From Slackia equolifaciens (GTDB lineage Bacteria > Actinomycetota > Coriobacteriia > Coriobacteriales > Eggerthellaceae), in the NCBI RefSeq assembly GCF_003725995.1, contig NZ_QIBX01000022.1, positions 1 to 41,303 of the forward strand: a stretch of 41,303 nucleotides of DNA. Direction: 5' to 3'. How positions within the stretch are numbered: position 1 is the stretch's first letter; each line of letters opens with the position of its first letter. The notes under the pieces were generated by a model. The model had not been told where the DNA came from. It did not search any database and saw nothing but the letters and a program-made list of their open reading frames with translations. Positions 7,367 through 17,487 of the stretch are shown piece by piece. The translations under genes and the position numbers were made by a program.

Positions 7367-7506
7367 ATACCAAAATGCTTACAGCCAATGGCAGGCAGCA
7401 ACCGCAGTCATGAGGTCTTGCTAAAGTAAAATCGATATGCAAACTGCCACATAACCATTGATTGCCTTTCCTTTTGCCCGTTCGTTGCCTTTACTTGTGA
7501 ATCCCG

Positions 7507-8631
7507 CTACTTGCTTGAGCCGCCGCTTGCAATTGCCCGGCCGGCAAGCTCATCCACCTGGGCGATAAGCTCCACCAAGGCATCCACGTTTTCGTGCAGG
7601 TTCAGCCGCACGGCGTTTTTGCCCAAGCCGTCGTACCCCGCGCACGTGACCACGCGTACGCCCGCCTGCGCGAACACCTGCTCCAGGTCAATCTGGTCAT
7701 CGTCCACATATACCATGGAGATGCACACGCCGTTGCTGCTGTGCGCGACGTGCAGGTTCTTGCAGGCGGCAAGCGCGTCAAGAACGCGAGGCTTGTCGCG
7801 CAGCACGCGCTCACGGGTACGCAGCGCCCAGCCCGAGGCTATTGCCTGGCAGGCGAGCTCATGCGCGATGGAATTCTTGGAATAGGGCACGTTCACCTTG
7901 TGCAGGGCTGCCGCCACCTGCGGCTGAGCCACCGTGTAGCCAAGCCGGACGCCCGCCAGGCCCCACCCTTTCGAGAAGGTGCGCACCACGGCAAGGTTGT
8001 CGAACTCGGATACAAGATTGAGCGCCGATTGGTCGTCGGGCATGTAATCGCCATAGGCCTCATCCATGGTGATGAACGAGCCGGCATCGCGCGCCGCCCG
8101 CACAACGCGGCGCACATCCTCCAGCGGAAACACCTGGCCGGTGGGATTGTTGGGATTATCCACGTACACATAAGCACCCGGGTTTTCCTCGATGGCATCG
8201 ATAAGCGCCTGCGCATCGAAGGCGTAGTTGTCTTCGGGGCGCAGATACACGCGCTTGAACGCAGGCCCATACGTCGCCATGTCGTCGGTGACGGCGGTGA
8301 AGGTGGGGGCCATGCATACGATCGTCTTGCCCGGCACCATGCACATACGCGTGAGCTCCATGCACGAGGCGATGGAGCCGCACGAGAACACAAGCATGTC
8401 GGGCGTGATGTCCAAGATGGGGGCGAAACGCTCGCGTAAGGCGCTCACGAGCGCCGCGTCGGTCTCGGGGTATTCCGCAAGATCGCGCAGGGTGATTTCG
8501 GGAATCGAAATCGGCGGCGTGCCGTAGGGATTTGAGCCCATGGAGCAATCAAGCTTGAAATCGCCTACGCTCAAGTGCTCTGAGTAGTCGCCTCGAACCT
8601 GCGTGAGCAGGACTTCCCGAATGCCGTACAT
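7507..8631 (-). CDS. HisC-like PLP-dependent aminotransferase
   Basis: The 374-residue cytoplasmic protein is a fold-type I pyridoxal-phosphate enzyme of the class I/II (HisC/CobD-like) group. Recognisable elements are VYVDNPNNPTGQVF (cofactor-binding N), ITMDEAYGDYM (Asp contacting the pyridine nitrogen) and RTFSKGWGLAGVRLGY with the Schiff-base lysine. The C-terminal NAVRLNLH supplies the carboxylate-binding Arg. The family transaminates histidinol phosphate or aromatic and other amino acids; no other histidine genes are nearby, so specificity is open. The ATG at 8631 follows GGAGG at nine bases; the longer open frame upstream is not preceded by an SD and covers a repeat region. An amino-acid-type transporter lies downstream, which may hint at shared amino-acid metabolism. 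Confidence 0.82.
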   Translation of the reverse strand: MYGIREVLLTQVRGDYSEHLSVGDFKLDCSMGSNPYGTPPISIPEITLRDLAEYPETDAALVSALRERFAPILDITPDMLVFSCGSIASCMELTRMCMVPGKTIVCMAPTFTAVTDDMATYGPAFKRVYLRPEDNYAFDAQALIDAIEENPGAYVYVDNPNNPTGQVFPLEDVRRVVRAARDAGSFITMDEAYGDYMPDDQSALNLVSEFDNLAVVRTFSKGWGLAGVRLGYTVAQPQVAAALHKVNVPYSKNSIAHELACQAIASGWALRTRERVLRDKPRVLDALAACKNLHVAHSSNGVCISMVYVDDDQIDLEQVFAQAGVRVVTCAGYDGLGKNAVRLNLHENVDALVELIAQVDELAGRAIASGGSSK

Positions 8632-8840
8632 GTGGTAGAACCTCCGTGCAATGCCCATGGAGCCAAAATGAAAAATGCCCCATGGAGAAAAACCATGGAG
8701 GCACAATAGCGCTTTAACACAGTGGAGTAAAGTAGCGAATGCGAAATTGAGTGTTAAATTGGTGTTACTCCGCTCGATTTTGCCGCTACTCGATGCGTCG
8801 AACGCCCCAAGCATAACGCCGACAAAGCAAACGAGCATGA

Positions 8841-8931
8841 GGCCCCACCCAGGCGCACGAAACGCAAAATCAGAGGCCAATCCTGAAGTTGCGGAAATCC
8901 TCGGCCCCACCCAGACGCACGAAGCGCAAAA
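8841..8931. repeat. 29-bp direct repeat pair
   Basis: The sequence at 8841-8869 (GGCCCCACCCAG, then GCACGAA and CGCAAAA) recurs at 8903-8931 with two mismatches, a period of 62 bp. It lies in the 394-bp gene-free stretch between the aminotransferase and the DUF1292 gene. The remainder of that stretch shows three CCATGGA words near 8655-8700, an AT-richer segment, and the terminator at 8966. Confidence 0.6.
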
Positions 8932-8965
8932 GCGTGTAGGGGGCGAGCGGGGCAAAGGTGCGCAT

Positions 8966-9003
8966 ACAAAACGGGCGAGCCGATCATGCCGGTCTCGCCC
9001 GTT
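8966..9003 (-). terminator. Intrinsic terminator of the secDF-DUF1292 operon
   Basis: The arms AACGGGCGA and TCGCCCGTT (8970-9003, with inner CCG/CGG pairing) are followed on the minus strand by TTTTG. The hairpin lies 22 bp after the stop of the DUF1292 gene. Confidence 0.8.
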
Positions 9004-9025
9004 ATCCGATTAACACGACCGCAGC

Positions 9026-9355
9026 TTATGCGAAGCGGTACAAATCCTTGGTTGCCTCGCGGAAGTCGTCGTAGACCTCCTGGGCGATGGCCTCGTCTTC
9101 AACCAGCTCGAACTCGGCGGGCTGGCCCTCCTCATCAAGCTCGGTGACCTCCAAAATGAGCACCTCGCCAGACGATTTTGCCGGATGATCGTCATCCACG
9201 GGGAAGAAGAATCCATAGCGGCGATTTTCATGCAGGATGAGGCCCAGGAACTCGAGCTCCTGCGTATCGCCCTTCTCGTCCTCAAAGGTAAACGTGATGC
9301 CCTCTTCCACGGGAGGGGCGAAGTTGGGCGCGCTGCCCTCGCGAATCTCTGCCAT
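9026..9355 (-). CDS. DUF1292-type acidic protein
   Basis: A 109-residue acidic protein with the pattern of DUF1292 proteins: an N-terminal ITFTFEDEKGDTQELEFLGL, a central YGFFFPVDD, VLILEVTELDEEG, and a C-terminal amphipathic helix. The family is common in Gram-positive bacteria and has no established function. The ATG at 9355 follows TAGGAGGAACGCA. Only 10 bp separate it from the secDF stop, so the two are very probably co-transcribed, and a terminator follows. A longer open frame upstream, overlapping secDF in another frame, is arginine-rich and is a by-product of the GC-rich secDF tail. Confidence 0.8.
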   Translation of the reverse strand: MAEIREGSAPNFAPPVEEGITFTFEDEKGDTQELEFLGLILHENRRYGFFFPVDDDHPAKSSGEVLILEVTELDEEGQPAEFELVEDEAIAQEVYDDFREATKDLYRFA

Positions 9356-9365
9356 TGCGTTCCTC

Positions 9366-12191
9366 CTACTTCTTTTTCTTGCCGTAGTGGTGGTTGCTCT
9401 TGCGCGACGAGCCCTTGGCAGGCTTGCGGGACGAACCCGTGCGCGCCGTCGAGGAGCCGCCGAGCGCCGCACTCTTGGATGATGCGGCGGAAGCGCCCTC
9501 GTCGACGCCCTGGGAGCTTTCGGAGCCCGCGCCCGACGCAGCGCCGCCCTGTTCGCCCGCCGCCTCGGAATGGGCCGTCTTTGCCGCCTTATCGGCAGCC
9601 GCCTGCGCCTTATCCGTGCGGCCTTCGTGATACGCCTCAGCTGCCGCAACGCCCGCATCGGCGGCTACGGGGGCTGCCTCTAGCCTGTTCAGGAAGAAGC
9701 GGCGCACGTCTTTGCCGTACTTGCGCACGAGGCGCGCGTTTTTAGGCTCGCGCTCCTTCCAGATGCAGTACAGCGGCGTAGCGATGGCGATGGACGAGTA
9801 GCAGCCGCACACCAGGCCGATGGTCATGGCAAGAGCGAAGTCTTTGAGCGTCTCGCCGCCGAACAGCAGCATCGCCACAACCGGGATAAGCGAGGTGATG
9901 GAGGTATTCATCGAGCGAATGAGCACCTCGTTCACGGAGTGGTTCGCCATGCTGGAGAACGTGCAGCCCGGGCCGCCCTCGGCCTTCATGTTCTCGTTGA
10001 TGCGGTGGAACACCACCACCGTATCGTAGAGCGAATAGCCCAGGATGGTGAGCAGCGCCGCGATGGTGTTGGGCGTAACCTCGCGGCCCACCAGCGCATA
10101 CACGCCGAACACGATGACCAGGTCATGCAGCAGCGCCACCACCGCGGTAACGCCCATCTTGGGATCGCGGAAGCGCACGCTGATGTAGGCGATGATCAGC
10201 AAGAGGCTCACGGCGAAGGCGATGGCCGAGCTCTGGATCACGCTCGCGCCCCAGTCGGGGCCGATGGTGGTCACTTCGTAGGAATCCGCGCCCCAGCCGA
10301 AGGAATCCGCCACCTGGCCGGCCACTGTGGCGGCATCCTGCGCCGAGGTGGACGCTGTGCGCACCAAGAAGCCTTCCTCGCCATCGGCGTTGGTGGTCTG
10401 GATGACCGCATCGGGATCGCCCGCATCGGCGAAGGCGTCGCGCACCTGCTCGATGGTGGTGTCGCCCGTGCCGTGGAACGTGACCGAGGTGCCGCCCACG
10501 AACTCGATGCCAAAGTTGATGCCGCGGATGCCCACCACGGCAATCACGGCCACGATGAGCACGGCGGAAATGGTCAAAAAGATGCGCTTCTTGCCTACGA
10601 TGTCGAAATCGCGCTTGATGAAACGGCCACGCAGCTTCTCGCCAGCGCCAAGCTTCTTTTCGCCCTCGAAGTAGGGGGCGGCATCCTCGCAGTCGCGAAT
10701 GCCCCAGAAACCGGGATGCTTCTTGATGGCGCGCGGCGCAAGCAGACGAATGATGGGCGCCTTGAACACGAGCATCATCACGATGTCGCACACGATGCCC
10801 AAAGCAAGCGTCATGCCGAAGCCCTTGACCGATGCGCTGGCCAGGAAGAACAGCGTGAGCGCCGAGACAAGCGTTACCAGGTCGGCGTCGATGGAGGTGA
10901 GGATGCCATGGCGCACGCCCGTATCCGACGCAGCGCGCACGGAGCGACCCATGCGAATTTCCTCGCGGAAGCGCTCAAGCACCAGGATCGAAGAGTCGGC
11001 CGCCATGCCGATGGTGAGCACGATGCCAGCGATGCCCGCAAGCGACAGGCTGAACAGGCCAAAGGCGGAAAGCAGCGCGAGCAGGCCCAGATAGAGCACA
11101 GCAAACACGGCCATGGCAGCGGCGGTGATGAGCCCCAGGCCATGGTAGAACAAGAGCAGGTACAGCATTACGAGCGCAAGTCCAATGCCCGCCACGATCA
11201 CGCCGGACGCGAGCGCATCCTGGCCGAGGGTGGGGCCAACGGTCTGGCTCTGCGCGTATTCGAAGCTCACAGGAAGCGAGCCGGACTGAAGCACCGTCTG
11301 GAATTGCTGCGCCTCTTCGAGCGAATAGCCGCCGGTGATAGCCACATCGCCGTTGGGAATCTCGTTTTGCACGGCGGGCGCCGACTGCACCACGCCATCC
11401 AGCAGGATGACGATCTTGCCGTGGTCGGCGGCGAGCTCGCTCGTAGCCTGGGCGAACGCGGCAGCGCCCTCGGAGTTCAGGCGGACGTTTACGGAATAGT
11501 CGGTCGAGCCCTCGCTGGCGCGACCCACCTGCACGCTCTCGATCTGATCGCCTGTGACAATGGGCGTGTAGGTGCCGCTCTCGACCTCCATGGTGTATTC
11601 GACATCGCCCGTGGGGAACTGGTTGCCCTCCGCATCGGTCACCGTCTGCTGCTGCATGTACTGACCGGAGTCGATCTGCTCGCGCACCGTTTCGTCGGTG
11701 AACGAGTCGAGGCGCGCGAATTCGAGCTTGCCGGTCTTGCCGATGGTGTCGAGCGCCTGCTCGGCATCGGTCAGGCCGGGAATCTGCACCAGAATCTGAT
11801 CGGTTCCCTGAAGCGCCACCGTAGCCTCCGAGGCGCCCAGCGCATTAACGCGGTTCTCGATGATGGCGCGCGAGGCTTCCATGTCCTCGGCCGAAACGGC
11901 GCCGCCGTCATCGGATTTAGCGGTGAGCACCACCGAGAGACCGCCTTGAATGTCCAGGCCCTGGTTGATTTTCTCCTGCGGGGGCGTGAACAGGGCAATC
12001 GACCCTATGGCGAGCAACGCCGCCAGCACCAGCAGCCATATATTGCGACGGTTGGCGCCCTTGCCGCGCGCGCTCTTGCCCGCACGGCCCGAGCCGCGCT
12101 GCGCTGATCTGCCCATCGGGGCCGCTTTATGTGCGTCGGCGTTTTGCCCCTGCGCGGAAACCTTCTTAGATGAACCTTTGCCGAATTTCAT
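9366..12191 (-). CDS. secDF: Protein translocase SecDF (single-chain fusion)
   Basis: The 941-residue RND-type membrane protein helps SecYEG move proteins across the membrane using the proton gradient. The first half is SecD, with an N-terminal TM helix, the D1 motif GLDIQGG, a large extracytoplasmic P1 region, ITGGYSLEEAQQFQ, then five helices with DSSILVLERFREE (D6 region). The second half is SecF: INFGIEFVGGTSV after its first helix, and YDTVVVFHRINENM. The N-terminus (about 50 residues) is basic and polar. The C-terminal 110 residues are a cytoplasmic Ala/Ser/Gly/Lys tail ending in YGKKKK, unusually long. The ATG at 12191 follows GAAGAGAGACC. The usual upstream partner yajC is not visible nearby. 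It lies in the conserved tgt-to-secDF region, separated from tgt by map and a repeat element. Confidence 0.95.
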   Translation of the reverse strand: MKFGKGSSKKVSAQGQNADAHKAAPMGRSAQRGSGRAGKSARGKGANRRNIWLLVLAALLAIGSIALFTPPQEKINQGLDIQGGLSVVLTAKSDDGGAVSAEDMEASRAIIENRVNALGASEATVALQGTDQILVQIPGLTDAEQALDTIGKTGKLEFARLDSFTDETVREQIDSGQYMQQQTVTDAEGNQFPTGDVEYTMEVESGTYTPIVTGDQIESVQVGRASEGSTDYSVNVRLNSEGAAAFAQATSELAADHGKIVILLDGVVQSAPAVQNEIPNGDVAITGGYSLEEAQQFQTVLQSGSLPVSFEYAQSQTVGPTLGQDALASGVIVAGIGLALVMLYLLLFYHGLGLITAAAMAVFAVLYLGLLALLSAFGLFSLSLAGIAGIVLTIGMAADSSILVLERFREEIRMGRSVRAASDTGVRHGILTSIDADLVTLVSALTLFFLASASVKGFGMTLALGIVCDIVMMLVFKAPIIRLLAPRAIKKHPGFWGIRDCEDAAPYFEGEKKLGAGEKLRGRFIKRDFDIVGKKRIFLTISAVLIVAVIAVVGIRGINFGIEFVGGTSVTFHGTGDTTIEQVRDAFADAGDPDAVIQTTNADGEEGFLVRTASTSAQDAATVAGQVADSFGWGADSYEVTTIGPDWGASVIQSSAIAFAVSLLLIIAYISVRFRDPKMGVTAVVALLHDLVIVFGVYALVGREVTPNTIAALLTILGYSLYDTVVVFHRINENMKAEGGPGCTFSSMANHSVNEVLIRSMNTSITSLIPVVAMLLFGGETLKDFALAMTIGLVCGCYSSIAIATPLYCIWKEREPKNARLVRKYGKDVRRFFLNRLEAAPVAADAGVAAAEAYHEGRTDKAQAAADKAAKTAHSEAAGEQGGAASGAGSESSQGVDEGASAASSKSAALGGSSTARTGSSRKPAKGSSRKSNHHYGKKKK

Positions 12192-12376
12192 TGGTCTCTC
12201 TTCTTCGCAAGCTCTTCACTCGACCGCCGTGCTCGAGCGCCGCGCTTGGCAGCACGCCCGCGAAAAACCGCCAGACGGTCATTTTCGTCATAACTTTGTT
12301 ATTTTGCCACAATCGAGAATAAGGCGCACGGTTTTCCATGCGCCCTGCGAGGTTTTCCATTGCAAAATATGAGCAG

Positions 12377-13267
12377 TTACCAGCTGATGAGCTCGTACCC
12401 CGTCTCGGTGACAACGATTTGAACTTCCCACTGTGCAGTGTCGGAGCCGTCGGCGGTGCGCACGGTCCAGCCGTTGGGATCGGTTATGTCGATGTCGGGC
12501 GCACCCGCGTTGATCATGGGCTCGATGGTGAAGCACACGCCCGGAGCCAGCACCATGCCCGTGCCCGGCTCGCCCACGAATCCCACAAACGGATCCTCGT
12601 GGAACTCCAGGCCGATGCCGTGGCCGCCGAATTCTCGCACCACCGAATAGCCGTTGGCCTCGGCGTGGGCCTGCACCGCATGGGCCACATCGCCCAGCGT
12701 GCCCCAGGGTTTTACGGCCTCGAGACCCTTTTCCACGCACTCCTTGGTAACGCGCACCAGACGCTCGCGTTCGGGGCTTACTTCGCCGATGCAGAACATG
12801 CGCGACGAGTCGGAAAAATAGCCATCTTTGACGGTAGAGCAGTCGATGTTGACGATATCGCCCTCTTTGAGTACCTCGTCCTCAGACGGAATGCCGTGGC
12901 ACACCACCTCGTTAACAGAGGTGCACACGCTCTTGGGGTAGCCCTCGTAATCGAGCGGGGCCGGAATGGCGCCGTGGCTCACCGTGTACTCGTGCACCCA
13001 CTCATCGATCTGCTGGGTGGTCACGCCGGGCTTGATGCGCTCAGCGACGTAATCGAGCACACCCACGTTCACCTCCGCGCTGCGCTTGATGCCTTCGATA
13101 TCCTCGCGCGTTTTGAGCAGAGCGCGAGCAGGCACCTCGCGCCCCTGCTCATAGAGATGCTGGAGCTGCTCATCGATAGCCAGATGGCACTTCTTATACT
13201 TCTTGCCGCTGCCGCACCAGCATGCGTCGTTGCGCTCGGGCTGGCCCTCTCCGTCATACATAGTCAT
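12377..13267 (-). CDS. map: Methionine aminopeptidase type I with SEC-C motif
   Basis: The 296-residue enzyme removes the initiator methionine from nascent proteins. Residues 12-26 form a SEC-C-type zinc motif (CWCGSGKKYKKCH), found in the MetAP1c/MAP-with-SEC-C subgroup of actinobacteria and some other bacteria. The catalytic domain carries the metal ligands in order: VNIDCST and YFSDSSR (two Asp), FGGHGIGLEFHE (His), FTIEPMI (Glu) and WEVQIVVTE (Glu). The substrate-side His is in VVCHGIPSE. I chose the ATG at 13267, preceded by GAGAGG; a second ATG six bases later is a possible alternative. The gene is separated from secDF by 185 bp containing an AT-rich stretch and a weak hairpin near 12321-12342 (GGCGCA/TGCGCC), so it may be transcribed separately. 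Confidence 0.93.
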   Translation of the reverse strand: MTMYDGEGQPERNDACWCGSGKKYKKCHLAIDEQLQHLYEQGREVPARALLKTREDIEGIKRSAEVNVGVLDYVAERIKPGVTTQQIDEWVHEYTVSHGAIPAPLDYEGYPKSVCTSVNEVVCHGIPSEDEVLKEGDIVNIDCSTVKDGYFSDSSRMFCIGEVSPERERLVRVTKECVEKGLEAVKPWGTLGDVAHAVQAHAEANGYSVVREFGGHGIGLEFHEDPFVGFVGEPGTGMVLAPGVCFTIEPMINAGAPDIDITDPNGWTVRTADGSDTAQWEVQIVVTETGYELISW

Positions 13268-13427
13268 GAGTCGATTCCTCTCGCGATGCCCGCGGGCAGC
13301 ATGCATCGTCATGCGATTTCGCCCGGAGCAACCATTATCATCCGCACGTCATTATGACGCTTGCGAGGAACAAACGCACGCTTTCAGGAAAATACCCAGA
13401 TTACCATTGCCCGCAGCCGCCCTCTTA

Positions 13428-13609
13428 GCTTGCGATTGCCGATGCCCACAGCGTCCTCTTCGCTTGCAATCGCCGATACCCACAACCGTCCGCATCGCCT
13501 GCAGCCCCAGAAAAACTCCCCTCAATGCCGCAGGCATCGGGTCCGCCGCGCATTCCCATATAAGCACCTCGCGGCCACCTTCCCAATACCGCAGGCATCG
13601 GGTCCGCCG
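13428..13609. repeat. GC-rich direct repeats upstream of map
   Basis: Two repeat pairs lie in the 861-bp gene-free region 13268-14128. GCTTGC-R-AT-Y-GCCGAT-R-CCCACA occurs at 13429 and 13462. A 26-bp unit with core CCGCAGGCATCGGGTCCGCC occurs at 13523-13548 and 13584-13609 (one mismatch, period 61 bp). The surrounding sequence is rich in GCCGGC-type words. No convincing ORF with an SD is visible. Confidence 0.55.
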
Positions 13610-13694
13610 GCGCAATGACACCCGTACAACGCCGGCTACGTCAATGCCGCCCGCACCAATGCTGCCGGCGCAACGCCGCCGGCACCGATGCCGC

Positions 13695-13939
13695 CGGTAT
13701 AAAAATCGCGTTATCTGCTAAGTTTCGAGGGGCTCGGTATAAAAACGACGTTATATGCGCGAGCAAACGGCGCCGGATTCGCCGAAACCCGGGCACGAGC
13801 CATGGCAGACCCGTGAAACACCAGTCAGAATCACGCCTCCGTCCATGAACCCTCTTCATACACCGATGCGCCCGCACATATAACGCCGTTTCTGGAAAAG
13901 ACCCCCGGAAAGTTCGCAGATAACGCGATTTTTATACCG
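13695..13939. repeat. Inverted-repeat element R
   Basis: The 24 bases at 13695-13718 (CGGTATAAAAATCGCG then TTATCTGC) recur as an exact inverted copy at 13916-13939. A variant at 13735-13760 has its inverted counterpart at about 13874-13894. Same-strand neighbours are 40 bp apart on both sides. Similarity extends along the arms: TAAGTTTCGAGGGG on the left aligns with GAACTTTCCGGGGG on the right arm read inward. The element is therefore a pair of terminal inverted repeats of about 68 bp around a centre of about 110 bp with no gene. It stands between tgt and map. Confidence 0.8.
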
Positions 13940-14128
13940 GGCACATGCCAATGCGGCGGTGGTGTCTCTACCGGCATACGATGCGGCGGCGATGCCGCCA
14001 CCGGCCCTATTGCTCGGCGGCGGCTGCGGAAGCACCCCTCCAAAACCTATTGGCAAAACTATACGAACTCCCCCAGCATGCCCTTCTGCAGCCCTGTCGA
14101 GCCGGTCGAACGCTTAAAGCTCGACGCA

Positions 14129-15534
<1,406 letters not shown>

Positions 15535-15647
15535 CACCATGGAAAACGAACCTCGATGCATCGCATTCCAGTCGCCATGCGACGCATCGAGTCATTGAGA
15601 ATCGCTTACGGTAGCCGGGGGCGCCTCATGCCCCCGCAAAACCTCCC

Positions 15648-16733
15648 CTAGTGAATAAACATGGCATCGCCGAAGCTGAGCATGCGGTAATCATTTTCGA
15701 TCGCATGCCGATAGGCAGCCATCACGTTGTCGCGGGTCGAAAACGCGCTCACGAGCATCATGAGCGTGGAGCGCGGCACATGGAAATTGGTGATGAGCGC
15801 ATCCACCACGCCAAACTCGTAACCCGGAAGAATATAGAGGCTTGTGGCTTCGTGCTGGCGCGCTCGCAAACGCCCCAGTTCACGGTCGAAAGCGCTCTCC
15901 AGCGAACGCACGCTCGTGGTGCCCACGGCAATCACGCGGTTGCCACGCGCATGCGCCGCGTCGCACGCATCCACCACCTCCTGGCTCACGGTGTAGAGCT
16001 CGGTGTGCATCTTGTGCTGGAGCGGGTCGTCCTCGTCCACAATGCGGAACGTGTCCAGCCCCACTTCCAGTTCAACCGTGCGCCATTCGACGCCTTTTGC
16101 CTTGAGGCGCTCGATGAGCTCGGGGGTAAAATGCAGACCGGCAGTGGGAGCGGCCGCGCTCTTCTCCTCGTTGGAGTACACGGTCTGATACATCTCCTCG
16201 TCGCCTGCGTAGCCTTTGATGTAGGGCGGCAGGGGCGTGTGGCCTACGGCATGCAGCGCCTCATCGAGCGATGCGCGCGGCGTGGTCAGACGGGCGACGC
16301 GCTCGCCTTTTCCCTCGTCATCGCCCCAGTCTATGATCTCGGCGGAAAGCGCAACCTCGCCTGCCGCATCCGTGAAATCAACGATGGCGCCGCTGCCGGG
16401 CTTTAGGCGTTTGCCGGGACGCACAAGCACGTCCCACACAGCAGACGAGCCCGTCTTGAGCTCGCGATCGAAGCGCTCGCGCAAAAGAAACACCTCGGCC
16501 TGACCGCCCGTGCCCCGCTTGGCGCCCAGAAGGCGGGCGGGCATCACGCGCGTGTCGTTTGCCACCAGCACATCGCCCGGCTGCAGATAGTCATAGATGT
16601 CGCGGAAAATACGATCCTCCAGCGCTCCCGTCTTGCGGTCCATCACGAGCATCTTGCACGCGTCGCGCACTGCAGCAGGCTCCTGCGCAATGCAGCGCTC
16701 AGGCAAATCGTAGTCGAAATCCTCGGTTTTCAT
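15648..16733 (-). CDS. queA: S-adenosylmethionine:tRNA ribosyltransferase-isomerase
   Basis: The 361-residue QueA transfers and isomerises the ribosyl group of S-adenosylmethionine onto preQ1-tRNA to give epoxyqueuosine. Characteristic segments are DYDLPERCIAQEPA at the N-terminus, GDVLVANDTRVMPARLLG, AAPTAGLHFTPELIERL, VGLDTFRIV, VGTTSVRSLES and NFHVPRSTLMMLVSAF. The start at 16733 (MKTEDFDYDLPE) follows AAAGGCAGCA; an earlier in-frame stretch (RRMNRRTKAA) overlaps the end of queH. The stop of queH is only 16 bp away, so queH and queA form one transcript. A long loop (GDDEGKGERV) near residue 150 is charged. The length is usual for the family. Confidence 0.95.
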   Translation of the reverse strand: MKTEDFDYDLPERCIAQEPAAVRDACKMLVMDRKTGALEDRIFRDIYDYLQPGDVLVANDTRVMPARLLGAKRGTGGQAEVFLLRERFDRELKTGSSAVWDVLVRPGKRLKPGSGAIVDFTDAAGEVALSAEIIDWGDDEGKGERVARLTTPRASLDEALHAVGHTPLPPYIKGYAGDEEMYQTVYSNEEKSAAAPTAGLHFTPELIERLKAKGVEWRTVELEVGLDTFRIVDEDDPLQHKMHTELYTVSQEVVDACDAAHARGNRVIAVGTTSVRSLESAFDRELGRLRARQHEATSLYILPGYEFGVVDALITNFHVPRSTLMMLVSAFSTRDNVMAAYRHAIENDYRMLSFGDAMFIH

Positions 16734-16749
16734 TGCTGCCTTTGTCCTT

Positions 16750-17487
16750 CTATTCATCCTGCGCATCGGATGGATGCGCCTGCTTGTATGCCTTCAACGC
16801 CGCACGCTGAGCCGCTCGCTTTTCGGCGTAGGCCTGGCGCTCGGCGCGCTTCTTGGCTCGCGCCGCCTCTGCCGCCGCGCGCTTGGGCGCCTCCGCCGCA
16901 AGCTTGGCAGCCTTTGCCGCCGCGCGCTCGATGCGACGCTCCTCGCGCTCCTGCTCGGCCTCCTTTTTGGAGACCGCACACCCGCAGTAGTTCTGGCGAT
17001 ACATCCCCAGCGCCTTGCTGCGACGCGTAGCCTCGGGATATTGATCCGTATAATCGCGAAACACCGGCACCAAGCCTCGCAGGGCACACGCTGCCTCCAA
17101 CTCCTCGCGGATGATGTCCGTATACTGATACGGGCTTACCGTGAGCGTAGTAGCAACCCCGTCGAAGCCGTTGGTCAGCGCATAGTCGCATGCTTCGTCC
17201 AGCCTCTGCCGATAGCACGCGCGGCATCGCCACGGGCGCATGGCCGGGTCGTTCGCGTACACGCCGGCCGTATTGGCCCAGGCCTTGGGGCTGTAGACGC
17301 CCTCGACCACGGGAATGCCCTGCTCGCGCGCGAATTCCATCAGCGTGTCACGACGATGCTCGTACTCCGCCTGCGGGTGGATGTTCGAGTTCATGTAGGC
17401 GATGGTGATGTCGTGCCCCTCTTCAAGCAGCAGGCGCAAGGGCTCGAGCGAGCACGGCCCGCAGCACGCATGCAGAAGCAGCCTCAT
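16750..17487 (-). CDS. queH: Epoxyqueuosine reductase QueH
   Basis: The 245-residue QueH (DUF208) reduces epoxyqueuosine in tRNA to queuosine and is the non-orthologous alternative to the cobalamin enzyme QueG. It has the expected cysteines: HACCGPCS at the N-terminus (C8, C9, C12), RCRACYRQRLDEA in the middle, and YCGCAVSKKEAEQE towards the end, together binding an iron-sulfur cluster and a non-heme iron. The last 65 residues are an Ala/Arg/Lys-rich, probably helical tail, longer than in many homologues. The ATG at 17487 follows AAGGAGGCGTAAC. With queA 16 bp downstream and tgt beyond, it completes the late part of the queuosine pathway. No queC/D/E/F genes lie in the window, so preQ1 may be salvaged or made elsewhere. 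Confidence 0.93.
   Translation of the reverse strand: MRLLLHACCGPCSLEPLRLLLEEGHDITIAYMNSNIHPQAEYEHRRDTLMEFAREQGIPVVEGVYSPKAWANTAGVYANDPAMRPWRCRACYRQRLDEACDYALTNGFDGVATTLTVSPYQYTDIIREELEAACALRGLVPVFRDYTDQYPEATRRSKALGMYRQNYCGCAVSKKEAEQEREERRIERAAAKAAKLAAEAPKRAAAEAARAKKRAERQAYAEKRAAQRAALKAYKQAHPSDAQDE

Noticed and set aside
9939-12107. A 722-codon plus-strand open frame opposite secDF
   Set aside because: It is the reverse frame of a GC-rich real gene. The translation is His/Arg/Asp/Gln-rich without motifs, and secDF on the other strand has full family motifs and an SD.
13361-14043. Several 60-90 codon frames between map and tgt
   Set aside because: They have no SD, show repetitive Arg/Pro-rich translations and overlap the repeat elements. 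I consider the region non-coding.
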